From Paraburkholderia sp. BL25I1N1 (lineage in GTDB: Bacteria; Pseudomonadota; Gammaproteobacteria; Burkholderiales; Burkholderiaceae): DNA of 64,000 bases. The stretch is from assembly GCF_003002025.1 (NCBI RefSeq), contig NZ_PVZB01000028.1, positions 1 to 64,000 on the forward strand. Direction: 5' to 3'. Below the pieces are notes generated by a model. That model made no database searches, was not told the DNA's origin, and worked only from the letters and a program-made list of their open reading frames with translations. This document shows, one piece after another, positions 31,443 to 41,375 of the stretch (positions are counted from its first letter, which is position 1; every line of letters starts with the position of its first letter). Both the position numbers and the translations under genes were made by a program.

Positions 31443-32684
31443 ATGGCTGTCAATTTCCCCTCGATCGATCCCGCTCAACTCTATCCCGTCGCCGGCGTTT
31501 CGCTCGGCTGGGCGGAGGCGAATATTCGCAAGCCGAACCGCAAGGACGTGCTCGTCATTTCCGTGGGCGAAGGCGCCACGGTGGGCGGCGTGTTCACGCA
31601 GAACCGTTTTTGCGCGGCGCCCGTCACGGTGTGCCGTGAGAATCTGGAACGCGTGCGCGCCGGCGGCAAGCCGATTCGCGCGCTGGTGATCAACACCGGC
31701 AACGCGAACGCGGGCACGGGTGAGCCCGGCCTCGTGGCGGCGCGCGAAACCTGTGCCGAACTCGCGCGTCTCGCGGACATTACGCCGGAACAGGTGCTGC
31801 CGTTTTCGACGGGCGTGATTCTGGAACCGCTGCCGGTCGATCGTTTGAAAGCGGGTTTGCCGGCCGCGCTGGCGAACCGCAAGGAAGCGAACTGGTATGA
31901 CGCCGCGCAGGCGATCATGACCACGGACACGCTGCCCAAGGCCACGTCGCGCCAGGTGACGATCGAGGGCCACACGGTCACGCTGACCGGCATCAGCAAG
32001 GGCGCCGGCATGATCAAGCCGAACATGGCGACCATGCTCGGCTTCCTCGCGTTCGACGCCGCCGTCTCCCAGCCGGTGCTCGACGCGCTGGTCAAGCACG
32101 TGGCGGATCGCTCGTTCAACTGCATCACGATCGATGGCGATACGTCGACCAACGATTCGTTCATCCTGATCGCGTCGGGCAAATCGAGCTTGCCGGCGAT
32201 CACGTCCACCTATTCGCCCGCTTACGCAGCGCTGCGCGACGCGGTGACCGAAGTCGCCCAGACCCTCGCGCAGCTCATCGTGCGCGACGGCGAAGGCGCG
32301 ACCAAATTCATGACCGTGCAAGTGGAAGGCGGCTCGAGCGTCGGCGAATGCCGCCAGATCGCCTATGCGATCGGCCACTCGCCGCTCGTGAAAACGGCCT
32401 TCTATGCATCGGATCCGAATCTCGGCCGCATTCTCGCGGCCATCGGCTATGCCGGCGTGGACGATCTCGACGTCGGCAAGATCGATCTGTATCTGGACGA
32501 CGTGCTGGTCGCCACTGCCGGCGGCCGCAATCCGGCCTACCGTGAAGAAGACGGCCAGCGCGTCATGAAAAAGAGCGAGATCGGCATTCGTGTCGTGCTC
32601 GGCCGCGGCGATGCGCAAGCCACGATCTGGACTTGCGATCTGTCGCACGACTACGTGAGCATCAACGCCGACTATCGTTCGTAA
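31443..32684 (+). CDS. argJ: Bifunctional glutamate N-acetyltransferase / ornithine acetyltransferase
   Basis: A 413-residue ArgJ that moves the acetyl group from N-acetylornithine to glutamate (cyclic arginine pathway) and can also use acetyl-CoA. The proenzyme cleaves itself before the Thr nucleophile, Thr197 in the [10 protein letters not shown] motif. Also seen: [11 protein letters not shown] near 83-93 and GDTSTND split in the beta chain. The ribosome binding site is weak (CAGG). A terminator-like hairpin sits directly upstream. Confidence 0.96.
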   Translation: MAVNFPSIDPAQLYPVAGVSLGWAEANIRKPNRKDVLVISVGEGATVGGVFTQNRFCAAPVTVCRENLERVRAGGKPIRALVINTGNANAGTGEPGLVAARETCAELARLADITPEQVLPFSTGVILEPLPVDRLKAGLPAALANRKEANWYDAAQAIMTTDTLPKATSRQVTIEGHTVTLTGISKGAGMIKPNMATMLGFLAFDAAVSQPVLDALVKHVADRSFNCITIDGDTSTNDSFILIASGKSSLPAITSTYSPAYAALRDAVTEVAQTLAQLIVRDGEGATKFMTVQVEGGSSVGECRQIAYAIGHSPLVKTAFYASDPNLGRILAAIGYAGVDDLDVGKIDLYLDDVLVATAGGRNPAYREEDGQRVMKKSEIGIRVVLGRGDAQATIWTCDLSHDYVSINADYRS

Positions 32685-32726
32685 CCGGGTTCATTACGCG
32701 GCCTGAAGGCCGCTTATTTCACAGCC

Positions 32727-33596
32727 ATGGATAAACTCGAACAGTTTCTGACCCGGGCCGAAGCCGTGCTCGTCCGCCTCGAAGCGATGCTTCCGCCCGC
32801 TTCGACCGATATCGACTGGTCGGCGGCAGTGGCCTTCCGCTGGCGCAAGCGCCAGGGGCGCGGCTACCTGCAGCCGGTGCCGGCCATCTCGGCGATCACG
32901 CTCGACGACCTGCAAAACATCGATCGCCAGAAAGGCCTGATCGAGCAGAACACGCGTCAATTCGTCCACAAGCAGCCGGCCAACAACGTGTTGCTGACAG
33001 GCGCGCGCGGCACCGGCAAGTCGTCGCTGATCAAGGCGTGTCTGAATGCGTACGCGAAAGACGGGCTACGTCTGATCGAGGTGGATAAGGACGATCTGCA
33101 CGACCTCGGCGATATCGTCGACCTGATCGCGCAGCGGCCGGAGCGCTTCGTGGTGTTCTGCGACGACCTCTCGTTCGAAGACGGCGAGTCGGGCTACAAG
33201 GCGCTGAAGGTCGCGCTCGACGGCTCGATCGCCGCGCAATCGGACAACGTGCTGATTTATGCGACGTCGAACCGCCGCCATCTGTTGCCCGAATACATGA
33301 GCGATAACGAGACGTACAAGCACACGTCCGACGGGGAGATTCATCCCGGTGAGCTGGTCGAAGAAAAGATCTCCCTGTCCGAGCGCTTCGGTTTGTGGGT
33401 CAGCTTCTATCCGTTCAAGCAGGATGACTACCTGTCGATCATCAGCCACTGGCTGCGTCATTTCGGCTGCGACGACGCCGAAGTCGAAGCGGCGCGTGGT
33501 GACGCGCTGGTGTGGGCGCTCGAGCGCGGGTCGCGTTCGGGACGTGTCGCGTGGCAGTTCGCGCGCGACTGGTCCGGCCGCAAGACGTCGGCATGA
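32727..33596 (+). CDS. DUF815 family AAA-type ATP-binding protein
   Basis: A 289-residue P-loop ATPase of the DUF815 family. Seen: Walker A GARGTGKS at 92-99, Walker B-like FVVFCDDLSFE, and a sensor-1-like YATSNRRHL. It lacks a signal or membrane segment. The cellular role of the family is not established. It follows argJ by 42 bases and overlaps mutT by ATGA (33593-33596), so it is co-translated with a nucleotide-sanitising enzyme; that is only a contextual hint. Confidence 0.85.
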   Translation: MDKLEQFLTRAEAVLVRLEAMLPPASTDIDWSAAVAFRWRKRQGRGYLQPVPAISAITLDDLQNIDRQKGLIEQNTRQFVHKQPANNVLLTGARGTGKSSLIKACLNAYAKDGLRLIEVDKDDLHDLGDIVDLIAQRPERFVVFCDDLSFEDGESGYKALKVALDGSIAAQSDNVLIYATSNRRHLLPEYMSDNETYKHTSDGEIHPGELVEEKISLSERFGLWVSFYPFKQDDYLSIISHWLRHFGCDDAEVEAARGDALVWALERGSRSGRVAWQFARDWSGRKTSA

Positions 33597-34030
33597 GTGA
33601 GCGCATGAGCGACGACGTCGAGAAGAACGCCGCCGGCCGCAAGGTCACGCAAGTCGCGGTTGGCGTGCTGGTCCAGCCTGATGGGCGCTATCTGCTGGCG
33701 CAGCGCCCGGCCGGCAAGCCGTACGAAGGCTACTGGGAATTTCCGGGCGGCAAGCTGGAAGCGGGCGAATCAGTCGAAGCCGCGCTCGCTCGCGAGTTGC
33801 ACGAGGAGTTGGGTATCGCGGTCGAAGCAAGCCATCTTTGGCATATGCTCGAACACGATTACCCGCACGCGTATGTGCGGCTCTTTTTCTGCAAGGTGAC
33901 GCAGTGGTCCGGCGAGCCGCACGGCCGCGAAGGTCAGGCTTTTGTCTGGCAGACGCTGCCCGCGGATGTCGAGCCGCTGTTGCCGGCGACCATTCCCGTG
34001 CTGGAATGGCTCGCAGCCGAAAAGAGCTGA
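33593..34030 (+). CDS. mutT: 8-oxo-dGTP diphosphatase (Nudix, MutT type)
   Basis: A 145-residue Nudix hydrolase that likely removes oxidised dGTP from the nucleotide pool. The Nudix box is complete at 53-75 (GKLEAGE, then RELHEELGI). FPGGKLEAGES and the RPAGKPYEGYWEF lead-in match MutT. The start is set by the ATGA overlap with the upstream ATPase gene (33593); ATG 33605 is an alternative. It ends convergent to yacG. Confidence 0.88.
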   Translation: MSERMSDDVEKNAAGRKVTQVAVGVLVQPDGRYLLAQRPAGKPYEGYWEFPGGKLEAGESVEAALARELHEELGIAVEASHLWHMLEHDYPHAYVRLFFCKVTQWSGEPHGREGQAFVWQTLPADVEPLLPATIPVLEWLAAEKS

Positions 34031-34110
34031 AGCGGAAAGAAGACGGCGCGCGACGTCAGGCGCTGCTCTAGCGAAGCGCCGATCGGCATGGCCCGGCCAG
34101 CGGGCCGCGC

Positions 34111-34308
34111 TTAATGCGGGGTGTAATCCCCGCCGGGCGTCTCGTCCGACGACGCTTCCTGCTCGTTCCCGCCGATCTTGTACTTCTCAGCGGCCCAGGC
34201 GCCGAGGTCGATCTGCTTGCAGCGATCGGAGCAGAAGGGGCGGAAGCGGTTTTCAGGTGTCCAGCGGACGTCCTTTCCGCATGTGGGGCATTTGACGACA
34301 GTAGGCAT
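34111..34308 (-). CDS. yacG: DNA gyrase inhibitor / zinc-binding protein YacG
   Basis: A 65-residue protein with a four-Cys zinc knuckle: Cys7, Cys10, Cys26 and Cys30 (CPTC ... CSDRC). In E. coli YacG binds GyrB and inhibits gyrase. The motif [13 protein letters not shown] is family-typical, and the acidic C-terminal tail is variable. The start is ATG 34308; four residues upstream are open but not conserved. It is the usual neighbour of zapD and coaE. Confidence 0.93.
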   Translation of the reverse strand: MPTVVKCPTCGKDVRWTPENRFRPFCSDRCKQIDLGAWAAEKYKIGGNEQEASSDETPGGDYTPH

Positions 34309-34431
34309 ACGGTCAGGCAATCAATCGCAAACGGAACAAGTGACGAATATAGGGGCATTTCTCGCCGCTTTAAAGGCGTGCCCCACCGTTTCTGATTTAA
34401 CAGGTGAACATGACAGGGTTGCGAGCGTGCC

Positions 34432-35232
<801 letters not shown>

Positions 35233-35381
35233 CTAATGCCGTGAGACTACCCTAGCAATCACGCACTTTTTCAGCACGCATTTGCAACTTTTTTCACGTG
35301 TTTCGGGCGGTTTTCAACGCACTTTTGGCACGCGCATCGCTGCGAAGTTCAACCGGGATTTCCCGAGATGTCACGTCCGCG

Positions 35382-35984
35382 TCATGCGCGGGCGAGCGAC
35401 AGATACACGCGATGCAGCGCGTCGACTTGCGACTCGAGCGCGTCCAGCGGCGCGTTGTCGTTGTCGATTATGTCGTCGGCCGCGGCGAGGCGTGCTTCGC
35501 GTGTGGCCTGACGAGCGATGATCGCCAGCACCTGTTCGCGACTGAAATTATTGCGGCTCATCACACGCGAGATCTGCGTTTCAATGCTGCAGTTCACCGT
35601 CAGCACGCGATTCACACGTGCCTTCCACTTGCCGGATTCAACCAGCAGCGGCACCACGACGATCACATAGGGCCCTTGAGCCTCACGCTGCTCGCGTTCG
35701 GTTTCAGCGCGAATCAACGGATGCGTGATGCCTTCGAGGCGTTTGCGCGCGCTGTCGTCGCTGAATACGAGTGTGCGCATGGCGGCGCGGTCGAGTGAGC
35801 CGTCAGGTGCGACGAACCCCTCGCCGAACTCGGCGGCGATTGGCGGCATGGCGATGCCGTGCGGCGCGGTGATGCGGTGCGCGATCAGGTCGGTGTCGAC
35901 GAGCGGCACGCCGTGCGCCGCAAACAGGTCGGCGACAGTCGATTTGCCGCTGCCGATGCCGCCGGTCAATCCCACAGCAAACAT
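35382..35984 (-). CDS. coaE: Dephospho-CoA kinase
   Basis: A 200-residue P-loop kinase that phosphorylates dephospho-CoA in the last step of CoA synthesis. Seen: [12 protein letters not shown] at 5-16, DTDLIAH after it, the CoA-binding HPLIR and VVPLLVESG segments. It starts 3 bases after the pilD stop, so it is co-transcribed with the pilus genes. Confidence 0.96.
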   Translation of the reverse strand: MFAVGLTGGIGSGKSTVADLFAAHGVPLVDTDLIAHRITAPHGIAMPPIAAEFGEGFVAPDGSLDRAAMRTLVFSDDSARKRLEGITHPLIRAETEREQREAQGPYVIVVVPLLVESGKWKARVNRVLTVNCSIETQISRVMSRNNFSREQVLAIIARQATREARLAAADDIIDNDNAPLDALESQVDALHRVYLSLARA

Positions 35985-35987
35985 GCT

Positions 35988-36929
35988 TCAGCCTCCCAAA
36001 GCCAGATAAAGCGGTGTGCCGAGAAACAGCGTCAGCGCGCCGCCCGCCGCAAGGAACGGCCCGAAGGGCAGCGGCTCCTCGAAGCGCATGCGGCCGCGCC
36101 ATGTTGCCAGCAGACCGACGACCGCGCCGCTCACCGCCGCGATCAGCACGATCTGCGGCAGCGCCGCCCAGCCGAGCCACGCGCCGAGCGCCGCCAGCAG
36201 TTTGAAATCGCCGTAACCCATGCCTTCAACGCCGCGGATGAGCAGAAACAACCAGTGCACGACCCACAGCACCAGATACCCGAAGATCGCGCCCAGCACC
36301 GCATCGTGCAAGTTCGTAAACATACCGTTGAAGTTGACGATGATGCCTGCCCACAGCAACGGCAGCGTCAGGGAGTCGGGCAGCAGATGCGTGTCGATGT
36401 CGATCGCGCTCATGGCGAGCAGCGTGGCGCAAAGACCAAAGGCGGCGAGCGCCGTGACGGTTGGGCCGAACAACGCGAGTGCGCCCGCCGCGAACGCCGC
36501 ACTGGCGATTTCGAGCAGCGGATAGCGCAGGCTCACGTGCGCCTTGCATGCGGAGCAGCGGCCGCGTAGCAATAGATAGCTCAGTACCGGCAGGTTCTCC
36601 CATGCGCTCAACACGTGGCCGCAGTGAGGACAGGCGCTGCGCGGCACCCACAGGTTGTAGCGCGCCGGCAAGCCGTCTTCTTGCAGGGGTTGATCGGCGG
36701 CCTCGCTGACTTCAGCGCGCCAGGCGCGGTCGAGCATGATCGGCAGCCGATGCACGACGACGTTCAGGAAGCTGCCGATCACGAGGCCGAACACAATGGC
36801 GAACGTCATCTGCAGTGCTGTGGGCAGGCTGCCGAACGCCTGGCCGAGGCCGGTCGCGAAATGGTCGGGAAGCAGGCCCGACAGCAGGCTGGAAGAAGTG
36901 TCTGGCACGAATGGAAGAGTGGCCCGCAT
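35988..36929 (-). CDS. pilD: Type IV prepilin peptidase / N-methyltransferase
   Basis: A 313-residue polytopic inner-membrane aspartyl protease that cleaves and N-methylates type IV prepilins (and T2SS pseudopilins). Seen: GSFLNVVVHRLP near 52-63, the two CxxC pairs at Cys100/103 and Cys125/128 with PVLSYLLLRGRC, and the two catalytic Asp motifs SAIDIDTHLLPD and GYGDFKLLAALG. About eight membrane helices. The N-terminus is ~30 residues longer than usual, so a later start is possible. It sits between pilC and coaE. Confidence 0.95.
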   Translation of the reverse strand: MRATLPFVPDTSSSLLSGLLPDHFATGLGQAFGSLPTALQMTFAIVFGLVIGSFLNVVVHRLPIMLDRAWRAEVSEAADQPLQEDGLPARYNLWVPRSACPHCGHVLSAWENLPVLSYLLLRGRCSACKAHVSLRYPLLEIASAAFAAGALALFGPTVTALAAFGLCATLLAMSAIDIDTHLLPDSLTLPLLWAGIIVNFNGMFTNLHDAVLGAIFGYLVLWVVHWLFLLIRGVEGMGYGDFKLLAALGAWLGWAALPQIVLIAAVSGAVVGLLATWRGRMRFEEPLPFGPFLAAGGALTLFLGTPLYLALGG

Positions 36930-36956
36930 AGATTAAGGATGGATTCGGCTGCGATC

Positions 36957-38186
36957 CTACACCACGTTGCCGAGTTGAATAATGGGAAGATACATCGCGA
37001 TCACGAGGCCGCCGACCAGCGCGCCGAGCACGACGATGACGAGTGGCTCGCATAGACTCGACAGCGTGCCGATCTTTTCGTCTACCTGACGATCGGCCAG
37101 CGACGCCACGTCGATCAGCATGGCGTCGAGTGCTCCGGACTCCTCGGCAACCGCGATGGGCTGCACGACTTCGGGCGGAAAGCAGTGTGCCGCGCGCATT
37201 GCGGCGGCGAGCCGTTCGCCGCGCCGCAGACGCGCGGCGATTTCCACGGTGGCGCGGTCGAAGAATGCGTTGCCGGTGGCGTGAGTCAGCGAGTCGAACG
37301 CGTCAGCCAGCGGTGTGCCGGCTGATAACAAGGTGCCGAGCGCGCGGCTCCAGCGCGCCGCGCACAACGTGCGTAACAGCGGACCGGCGACTGGTATTGT
37401 CAGCGATATGCGCGCAAAGCGGATGCGCGCGGCTTCGGAACGTCGCAGCAGAAACGTCGCTGCTGATCCGATTGCGAAGATCATGGCGAATGCCGGTATG
37501 CTCCATCGCGCCACACCGGACGACAATGCCAGCACGAACTGCGTGGGTGCGGGCAGCCTGGCGCCAAAGCCGTCGAAGATCTGTTTGAAGGTCGGTACGA
37601 CCCACACGAGCAATGCAGCGGTGATTGCCATCGCCAGCACGAGGATCGCGACGGGATAGGTCAGTGCCGCGCGCACTTTGGCGCGCTGCGCGGCGGCGCG
37701 TTCGCGGTCGTCGGCGATGCGGGCGAGGACCGCCGCGAGCGCGCCGGCCGCCTCGCCGACTTCGACGAGTTGGCAATACAGCGCGTTGAATTGCGCGGGA
37801 TGCCGCTGCAACGCCGCGGAAAAACGCAGGCCGCCGGTGATGTTGCGCGCAAGCGCGCCGACAATACGCGGCATGCCGTGGCGGCGCGAAGTCTGGGCTT
37901 GCGCGAGCAGGTCCAGCGCGGGCGCGAGTGGGAGACCCGCGCGCAGCAGGCTGGCGAGCTGGCGCGTGAATAGCGTGATGTCCGCGGCGTGTGTGGTGGG
38001 ACGCGGTGCCGGTCCGAGCGCCGTCAGTTCGAGGATGAACAGATTGTCGCGCTTGAGCAGTGAGCGGGCGATGGCTGCGTCCGGCGCGATAAGCGCGCCG
38101 TTTTTCCGCACGCCGTCGGCATCGACGCCGCGCCATTTGAAACGCATGTCGGAGGCCGGAAGCCTTTGGGTCGTCGCCGTGTTCAT
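36957..38186 (-). CDS. pilC: Type IV pilus inner-membrane platform protein (PilC/GspF family)
   Basis: A 409-residue protein with two T2SSF domains. It opens with FKWRGVDADGVRKNGALIA, a typical PilC N-terminus, has FTRQLASLLRAGLPLAPALDLL in the first domain, TLLSAGTPLADAFDSL in the second, and three hydrophobic membrane segments including the C-terminal VIVVLGALVGGLVIAMYLP. It overlaps pilB by 4 bp (38183-38186). Confidence 0.94.
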   Translation of the reverse strand: MNTATTQRLPASDMRFKWRGVDADGVRKNGALIAPDAAIARSLLKRDNLFILELTALGPAPRPTTHAADITLFTRQLASLLRAGLPLAPALDLLAQAQTSRRHGMPRIVGALARNITGGLRFSAALQRHPAQFNALYCQLVEVGEAAGALAAVLARIADDRERAAAQRAKVRAALTYPVAILVLAMAITAALLVWVVPTFKQIFDGFGARLPAPTQFVLALSSGVARWSIPAFAMIFAIGSAATFLLRRSEAARIRFARISLTIPVAGPLLRTLCAARWSRALGTLLSAGTPLADAFDSLTHATGNAFFDRATVEIAARLRRGERLAAAMRAAHCFPPEVVQPIAVAEESGALDAMLIDVASLADRQVDEKIGTLSSLCEPLVIVVLGALVGGLVIAMYLPIIQLGNVV

Positions 38187-39478
38187 GCGAACTCGGTGGC
38201 GGCGAGCGCTTCGGCGAGGCTGGTGGTGCCGTCGCGCACACGTCTCAACGCGGCGTCGCGCAAAGTGCCCACCTGTTCGGTTTGCGCCAGCCGCGCGAGT
38301 TCATGCGTGCCGGCGCTCGCGACGATCAGTTCGCGCATCGCATCGGATACGGGCATCACCTGATGAATGCCGATGCGGCCGCGATAGCCGATGCCGTGAC
38401 ACGCGGGGCACCCGGCGGTGGCGTAGGGCTGCCAGCCATCGAGTTGCTGCTCGCTGAAACCCGCTGCCCGGAGCGCCGCGACCGACTGCGGCGCCGGCAC
38501 GCGGCACGCGACGCAGAGCCGCCGCACCAGCCGTTGCGCGGTGACCATCCGCAACGCGGCGGCGAGGTTATACGGCTCGACGCCGATATCGATCAGACGC
38601 GCGATGGCTGCCGGCGCGTCGTTCGTATGCAGGGTCGATAGGACGAGGTGGCCCGTTTGCGCGGCTTTTACGGCGAGGTCGGCGGTCTCTTCGTCGCGAA
38701 TCTCGCCGACCATGATCACGTCCGGATCCTGGCGAAGGAATGCGCGCAGCGCGACCGCGAAAGTGAGCCCGGCTTTTTCGCGCACGCTGACCTGATTGAT
38801 GCCAGCCAACTGGATCTCCGCGGGGTCTTCCACTGAGCAGAGATTGCGGGCCTCGCCGTTGAGCAGATTCAGGAAACAATACAACGACAATGTCTTGCCG
38901 CTGCCGGTGGGGCCGGTGACAAGCATGAGGCCGTGCGGCGCGCGAATCGCGGCGTCCACGGTTTCGCGTTGATGCGGATCGAGGCCGAGCGAGTCGAGTG
39001 AAAGATCGGCGGGCAGCGCGTCGAGCCTGCGCAGCACGAGCTTTTCTCCGAATAGCGTGGGCAGCGAGTTGACGCGATAGTCTTCAACGCGTCCCGGCGA
39101 AGTGGAAATGCGCAGCCGGCCGTCTTGCGGCACGCGACGCTCGGCGATATCCATGCGCGCCAGCACCTTCACCCGAGTGATGAATGCGTCGCGCAGATGC
39201 GCCGGCGGCGGCGGGATTTCGTGCAGCACGCCGTCGATTCGCAAGCGCACGCGCCAGCCGTGTTCCGCCGGCTCGATGTGAAGGTCCGACGCGTTTCGGC
39301 GAGTTGCTTCCTGCAATGTGTCGGTCAAAAGACGCACGGCGGGCGCGTTGTCGGTATCAGTGGGATTTGTTGCGCCGACGTCGGGCGCGAATGGTCTCAG
39401 TTTCGCTTTGACGGCGCTTTCGTGGGCGTTTGCGATGGGGCGCGGCGATGCCGCCGTGGGCTGGAAAGAGGCTTGCAT
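38183..39478 (-). CDS. pilB: Type IV pilus assembly / type II secretion ATPase (PilB/GspE family)
   Basis: A 431-residue hexameric ATPase. Seen: ASDLHIEP near 64-70, RVPQDGRL, Walker A GPTGSGKT at 189-196, the Asp box RAFLRQDPDVIMVGEIRDEETA (split), the His box TGHLVLSTLHTNDA, and a C-terminal tetracysteine zinc site (CVAC ... CPAC). It is ~130 residues shorter than classical PilB because the N-terminal MshEN/T2SSE_N domain is absent; the first ~50 residues are low complexity. It heads the pilB-pilC-pilD-coaE operon; no pilin gene is near. Confidence 0.92.
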   Translation of the reverse strand: MQASFQPTAASPRPIANAHESAVKAKLRPFAPDVGATNPTDTDNAPAVRLLTDTLQEATRRNASDLHIEPAEHGWRVRLRIDGVLHEIPPPPAHLRDAFITRVKVLARMDIAERRVPQDGRLRISTSPGRVEDYRVNSLPTLFGEKLVLRRLDALPADLSLDSLGLDPHQRETVDAAIRAPHGLMLVTGPTGSGKTLSLYCFLNLLNGEARNLCSVEDPAEIQLAGINQVSVREKAGLTFAVALRAFLRQDPDVIMVGEIRDEETADLAVKAAQTGHLVLSTLHTNDAPAAIARLIDIGVEPYNLAAALRMVTAQRLVRRLCVACRVPAPQSVAALRAAGFSEQQLDGWQPYATAGCPACHGIGYRGRIGIHQVMPVSDAMRELIVASAGTHELARLAQTEQVGTLRDAALRRVRDGTTSLAEALAATEFA

Positions 39479-39739
39479 GAGAGACCGGTGATGAACCGCC
39501 TGTAGAACACGACGGCTTCATCTTCCGGCAAGGTGGCGGGCGCCGCTATTCGGCCATTCGGCTAATGGCGCGCGCTGCGTCGGTGTGCGATGCTGCTGCA
39601 GGTTTGGCCGCTGTGCTCGGCGCGTGTTCTGCCGCTGCCTGCCGTCCCTGGCTGTGGTGCCTGGCCGTATCGCGCTGTTGCTGGTCGTGCCAAGCGGTCG
39701 CGCGCCGCGTTGCGAAGTTGCGCAGTTACGTCGGCCAAC

Positions 39740-41038
39740 CTAGCCGCGCAATACCTTGCCGGCTTTCACGCGCGTCGGCGGTCTGAACAGCTTGACCGTA
39801 CGAATCGCCTGATCGTCGCTGCGCATTACTTCGAGTTTGACTTCGCCGATCTGCACGCACACGTCGCCGTCGGGAATATCTTCGAGAATTTCGAGGATTA
39901 GACCATTGAGCGTTTTCGGCCCGTCGGTAGGCAGCGTGAGATGCAGCCAGCGGTTCAACTCGCGCAGCGGCATGCTGCCGGCCACGATGCATTCGCCGTT
40001 CTCGTTCCAGCCGCCGCGCGAGTTGGCGCCGCGCGGAATCGAGGTAGTGAACTCGCCAATCAGTTCCTCGATGATGTCTTCCGGTGTGACGAGGCCCTGC
40101 AACTCGCCGTATTCGTTGACGACCAGCGCTGTGCGGTGGCGGCTCTCCTGGAAGAATTGCAATTGCTGGAACACGGGCGTCCCGCTCGGCACGAAGTACG
40201 GCTCCGCCAGCAGCTCGCGCAGCGTCTCGCGCTCGAGTTCCTGGTTGTGCAGCGCCGCCAGTGTCTTGCGTACGTGCAGCACACCGAGCACGCGATCAAT
40301 GTCGCCTTGATAGACGATCAGTTTGTTGTGATAACAGGTTTCCAGTTGATGCAGGATGTGCTCGAACGGCGCGTCGAAATCCAGCGCCTCGATGCGGCGG
40401 CGCGGGATCATCACGTCGTCGACGGAGATGTTTTCCAGATCGAACAGGTTCAGCAGAATGCTGCGGTGCTTGGTCGGCATGAAGCTGCCGGACTCGAGCA
40501 CGATGGTGCGCAACTCTTCGGTCGACAGGCGCTGGTCGTGCGCGCCCTTTGTATTGATATGCAGCACGCGCAGAATGCCGTTTGCAAAAAGATTGACGAA
40601 CCAGACTAGCGGTTTGGCGACGCGCATCATCGGCGCGATCAGCAGGCTGGCCGGCAGCGCGACTTTTTCAGGGAACGTCGCGCCGACGATCTTCGGCGTG
40701 ATTTCCGCGAACACGATGATCAGAAACGCGACGATGCCGGTCGCGATCGACAGCACGAGGTTGTTCCGGCCGAACGTGTGCAGGGCGATCGAGGTGGTGA
40801 GCACCGGAATGATGGTATTGAACAGATTGTTGCCGATCAGCACGACGCTCAAAAGCTGATCCGTCTGCGCGAGGAGACCTTGAGTGGTCTTTGCGCCGAG
40901 CGCGTTCTGATTGGCCAGATGTTTCAGGCGATGGCGATTGATCGCCATCATCGCCGTTTCGGAAATCGAAAAGAAGCTCGAGCAGATAAGCAGCAGAAAG
41001 ACGGCGCCAATCTGCGCCCATAAGGGAAGTTGTTCCAC
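39740..41038 (-). CDS. CNNM/CorC-family membrane protein with CBS pair (HlyC/CorC family transporter)
   Basis: A 432-residue protein: a DUF21/CNNM transmembrane domain (about 1-190, with SSFFSISETAMMAINRHRLKHLA), two CBS domains (about 210-335), and a C-terminal CorC_HlyC domain (about 345-430). Relatives act in Mg2+/Co2+ efflux or resistance. The GTG at 41038 (VEQLPLWAQIG) fits family N-termini; the open frame back to 41242 runs through a terminator and is not coding. Function by family only. Confidence 0.87.
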   Translation of the reverse strand: MEQLPLWAQIGAVFLLLICSSFFSISETAMMAINRHRLKHLANQNALGAKTTQGLLAQTDQLLSVVLIGNNLFNTIIPVLTTSIALHTFGRNNLVLSIATGIVAFLIIVFAEITPKIVGATFPEKVALPASLLIAPMMRVAKPLVWFVNLFANGILRVLHINTKGAHDQRLSTEELRTIVLESGSFMPTKHRSILLNLFDLENISVDDVMIPRRRIEALDFDAPFEHILHQLETCYHNKLIVYQGDIDRVLGVLHVRKTLAALHNQELERETLRELLAEPYFVPSGTPVFQQLQFFQESRHRTALVVNEYGELQGLVTPEDIIEELIGEFTTSIPRGANSRGGWNENGECIVAGSMPLRELNRWLHLTLPTDGPKTLNGLILEILEDIPDGDVCVQIGEVKLEVMRSDDQAIRTVKLFRPPTRVKAGKVLRG

Positions 41039-41193
41039 GCGTCGTGAAGGATAGGGGAGAGGATGAAGAGAATATAGCAGAGGGGCTTGCGCGCACTGTT
41101 CGTGCTGGCGGCAAAAGACAGGGCGATGATGGCGATGCGGGGTGCGTGAGGGAAATAACACGCTGAACACGCCGCGCGTGACCCAACAAAAAC

Positions 41194-41225
41194 AAAAAAC
41201 CGCCGAGCTAGCTGGGCGGTTTTTT
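41194..41225 (-). terminator. Rho-independent terminator of tRNA-Pro
   Basis: On the minus strand a CCGCC/GGCGG core extended by an A6/T6 run follows the tRNA by 25 bases and ends in TTTTTTGTTTTTG. It separates the tRNA from the CNNM gene. Confidence 0.85.
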
Positions 41226-41250
41226 GAGCCTTGAACTAACAAGGCGAATC

Positions 41251-41327
41251 TGGTCGGGGTGAGAGGATTCGAACCTCCGGCCTCTACGTCCCGAACGTAG
41301 CGCTCTACCAGGCTAAGCTACACCCCG
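41251..41327 (-). tRNA. tRNA-Pro (anticodon CGG)
   Basis: A 77-nt cloverleaf on the minus strand with encoded CCA. The acceptor stem CGGGGTG/CACCCCG, D arm AGCCTGGTAGAGC, anticodon stem CTACG/CGTAG with loop TTCGGGA, and T arm GGTTCGAATCC are all present. The anticodon CGG reads CCG proline codons, which are abundant in this GC-rich genome. Confidence 0.97.
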
Positions 41328-41375
41328 ATGTGTACTGCAGACTCGATTCAGACTAAGCCAGCGTTTCAGTCTCGT

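Noticed and set aside
41039-41242. N-terminal extension of the CNNM/CorC-like protein
   Set aside because: The extra residues run through the tRNA terminator and have no membrane or family features; the GTG at 41038 fits the family.
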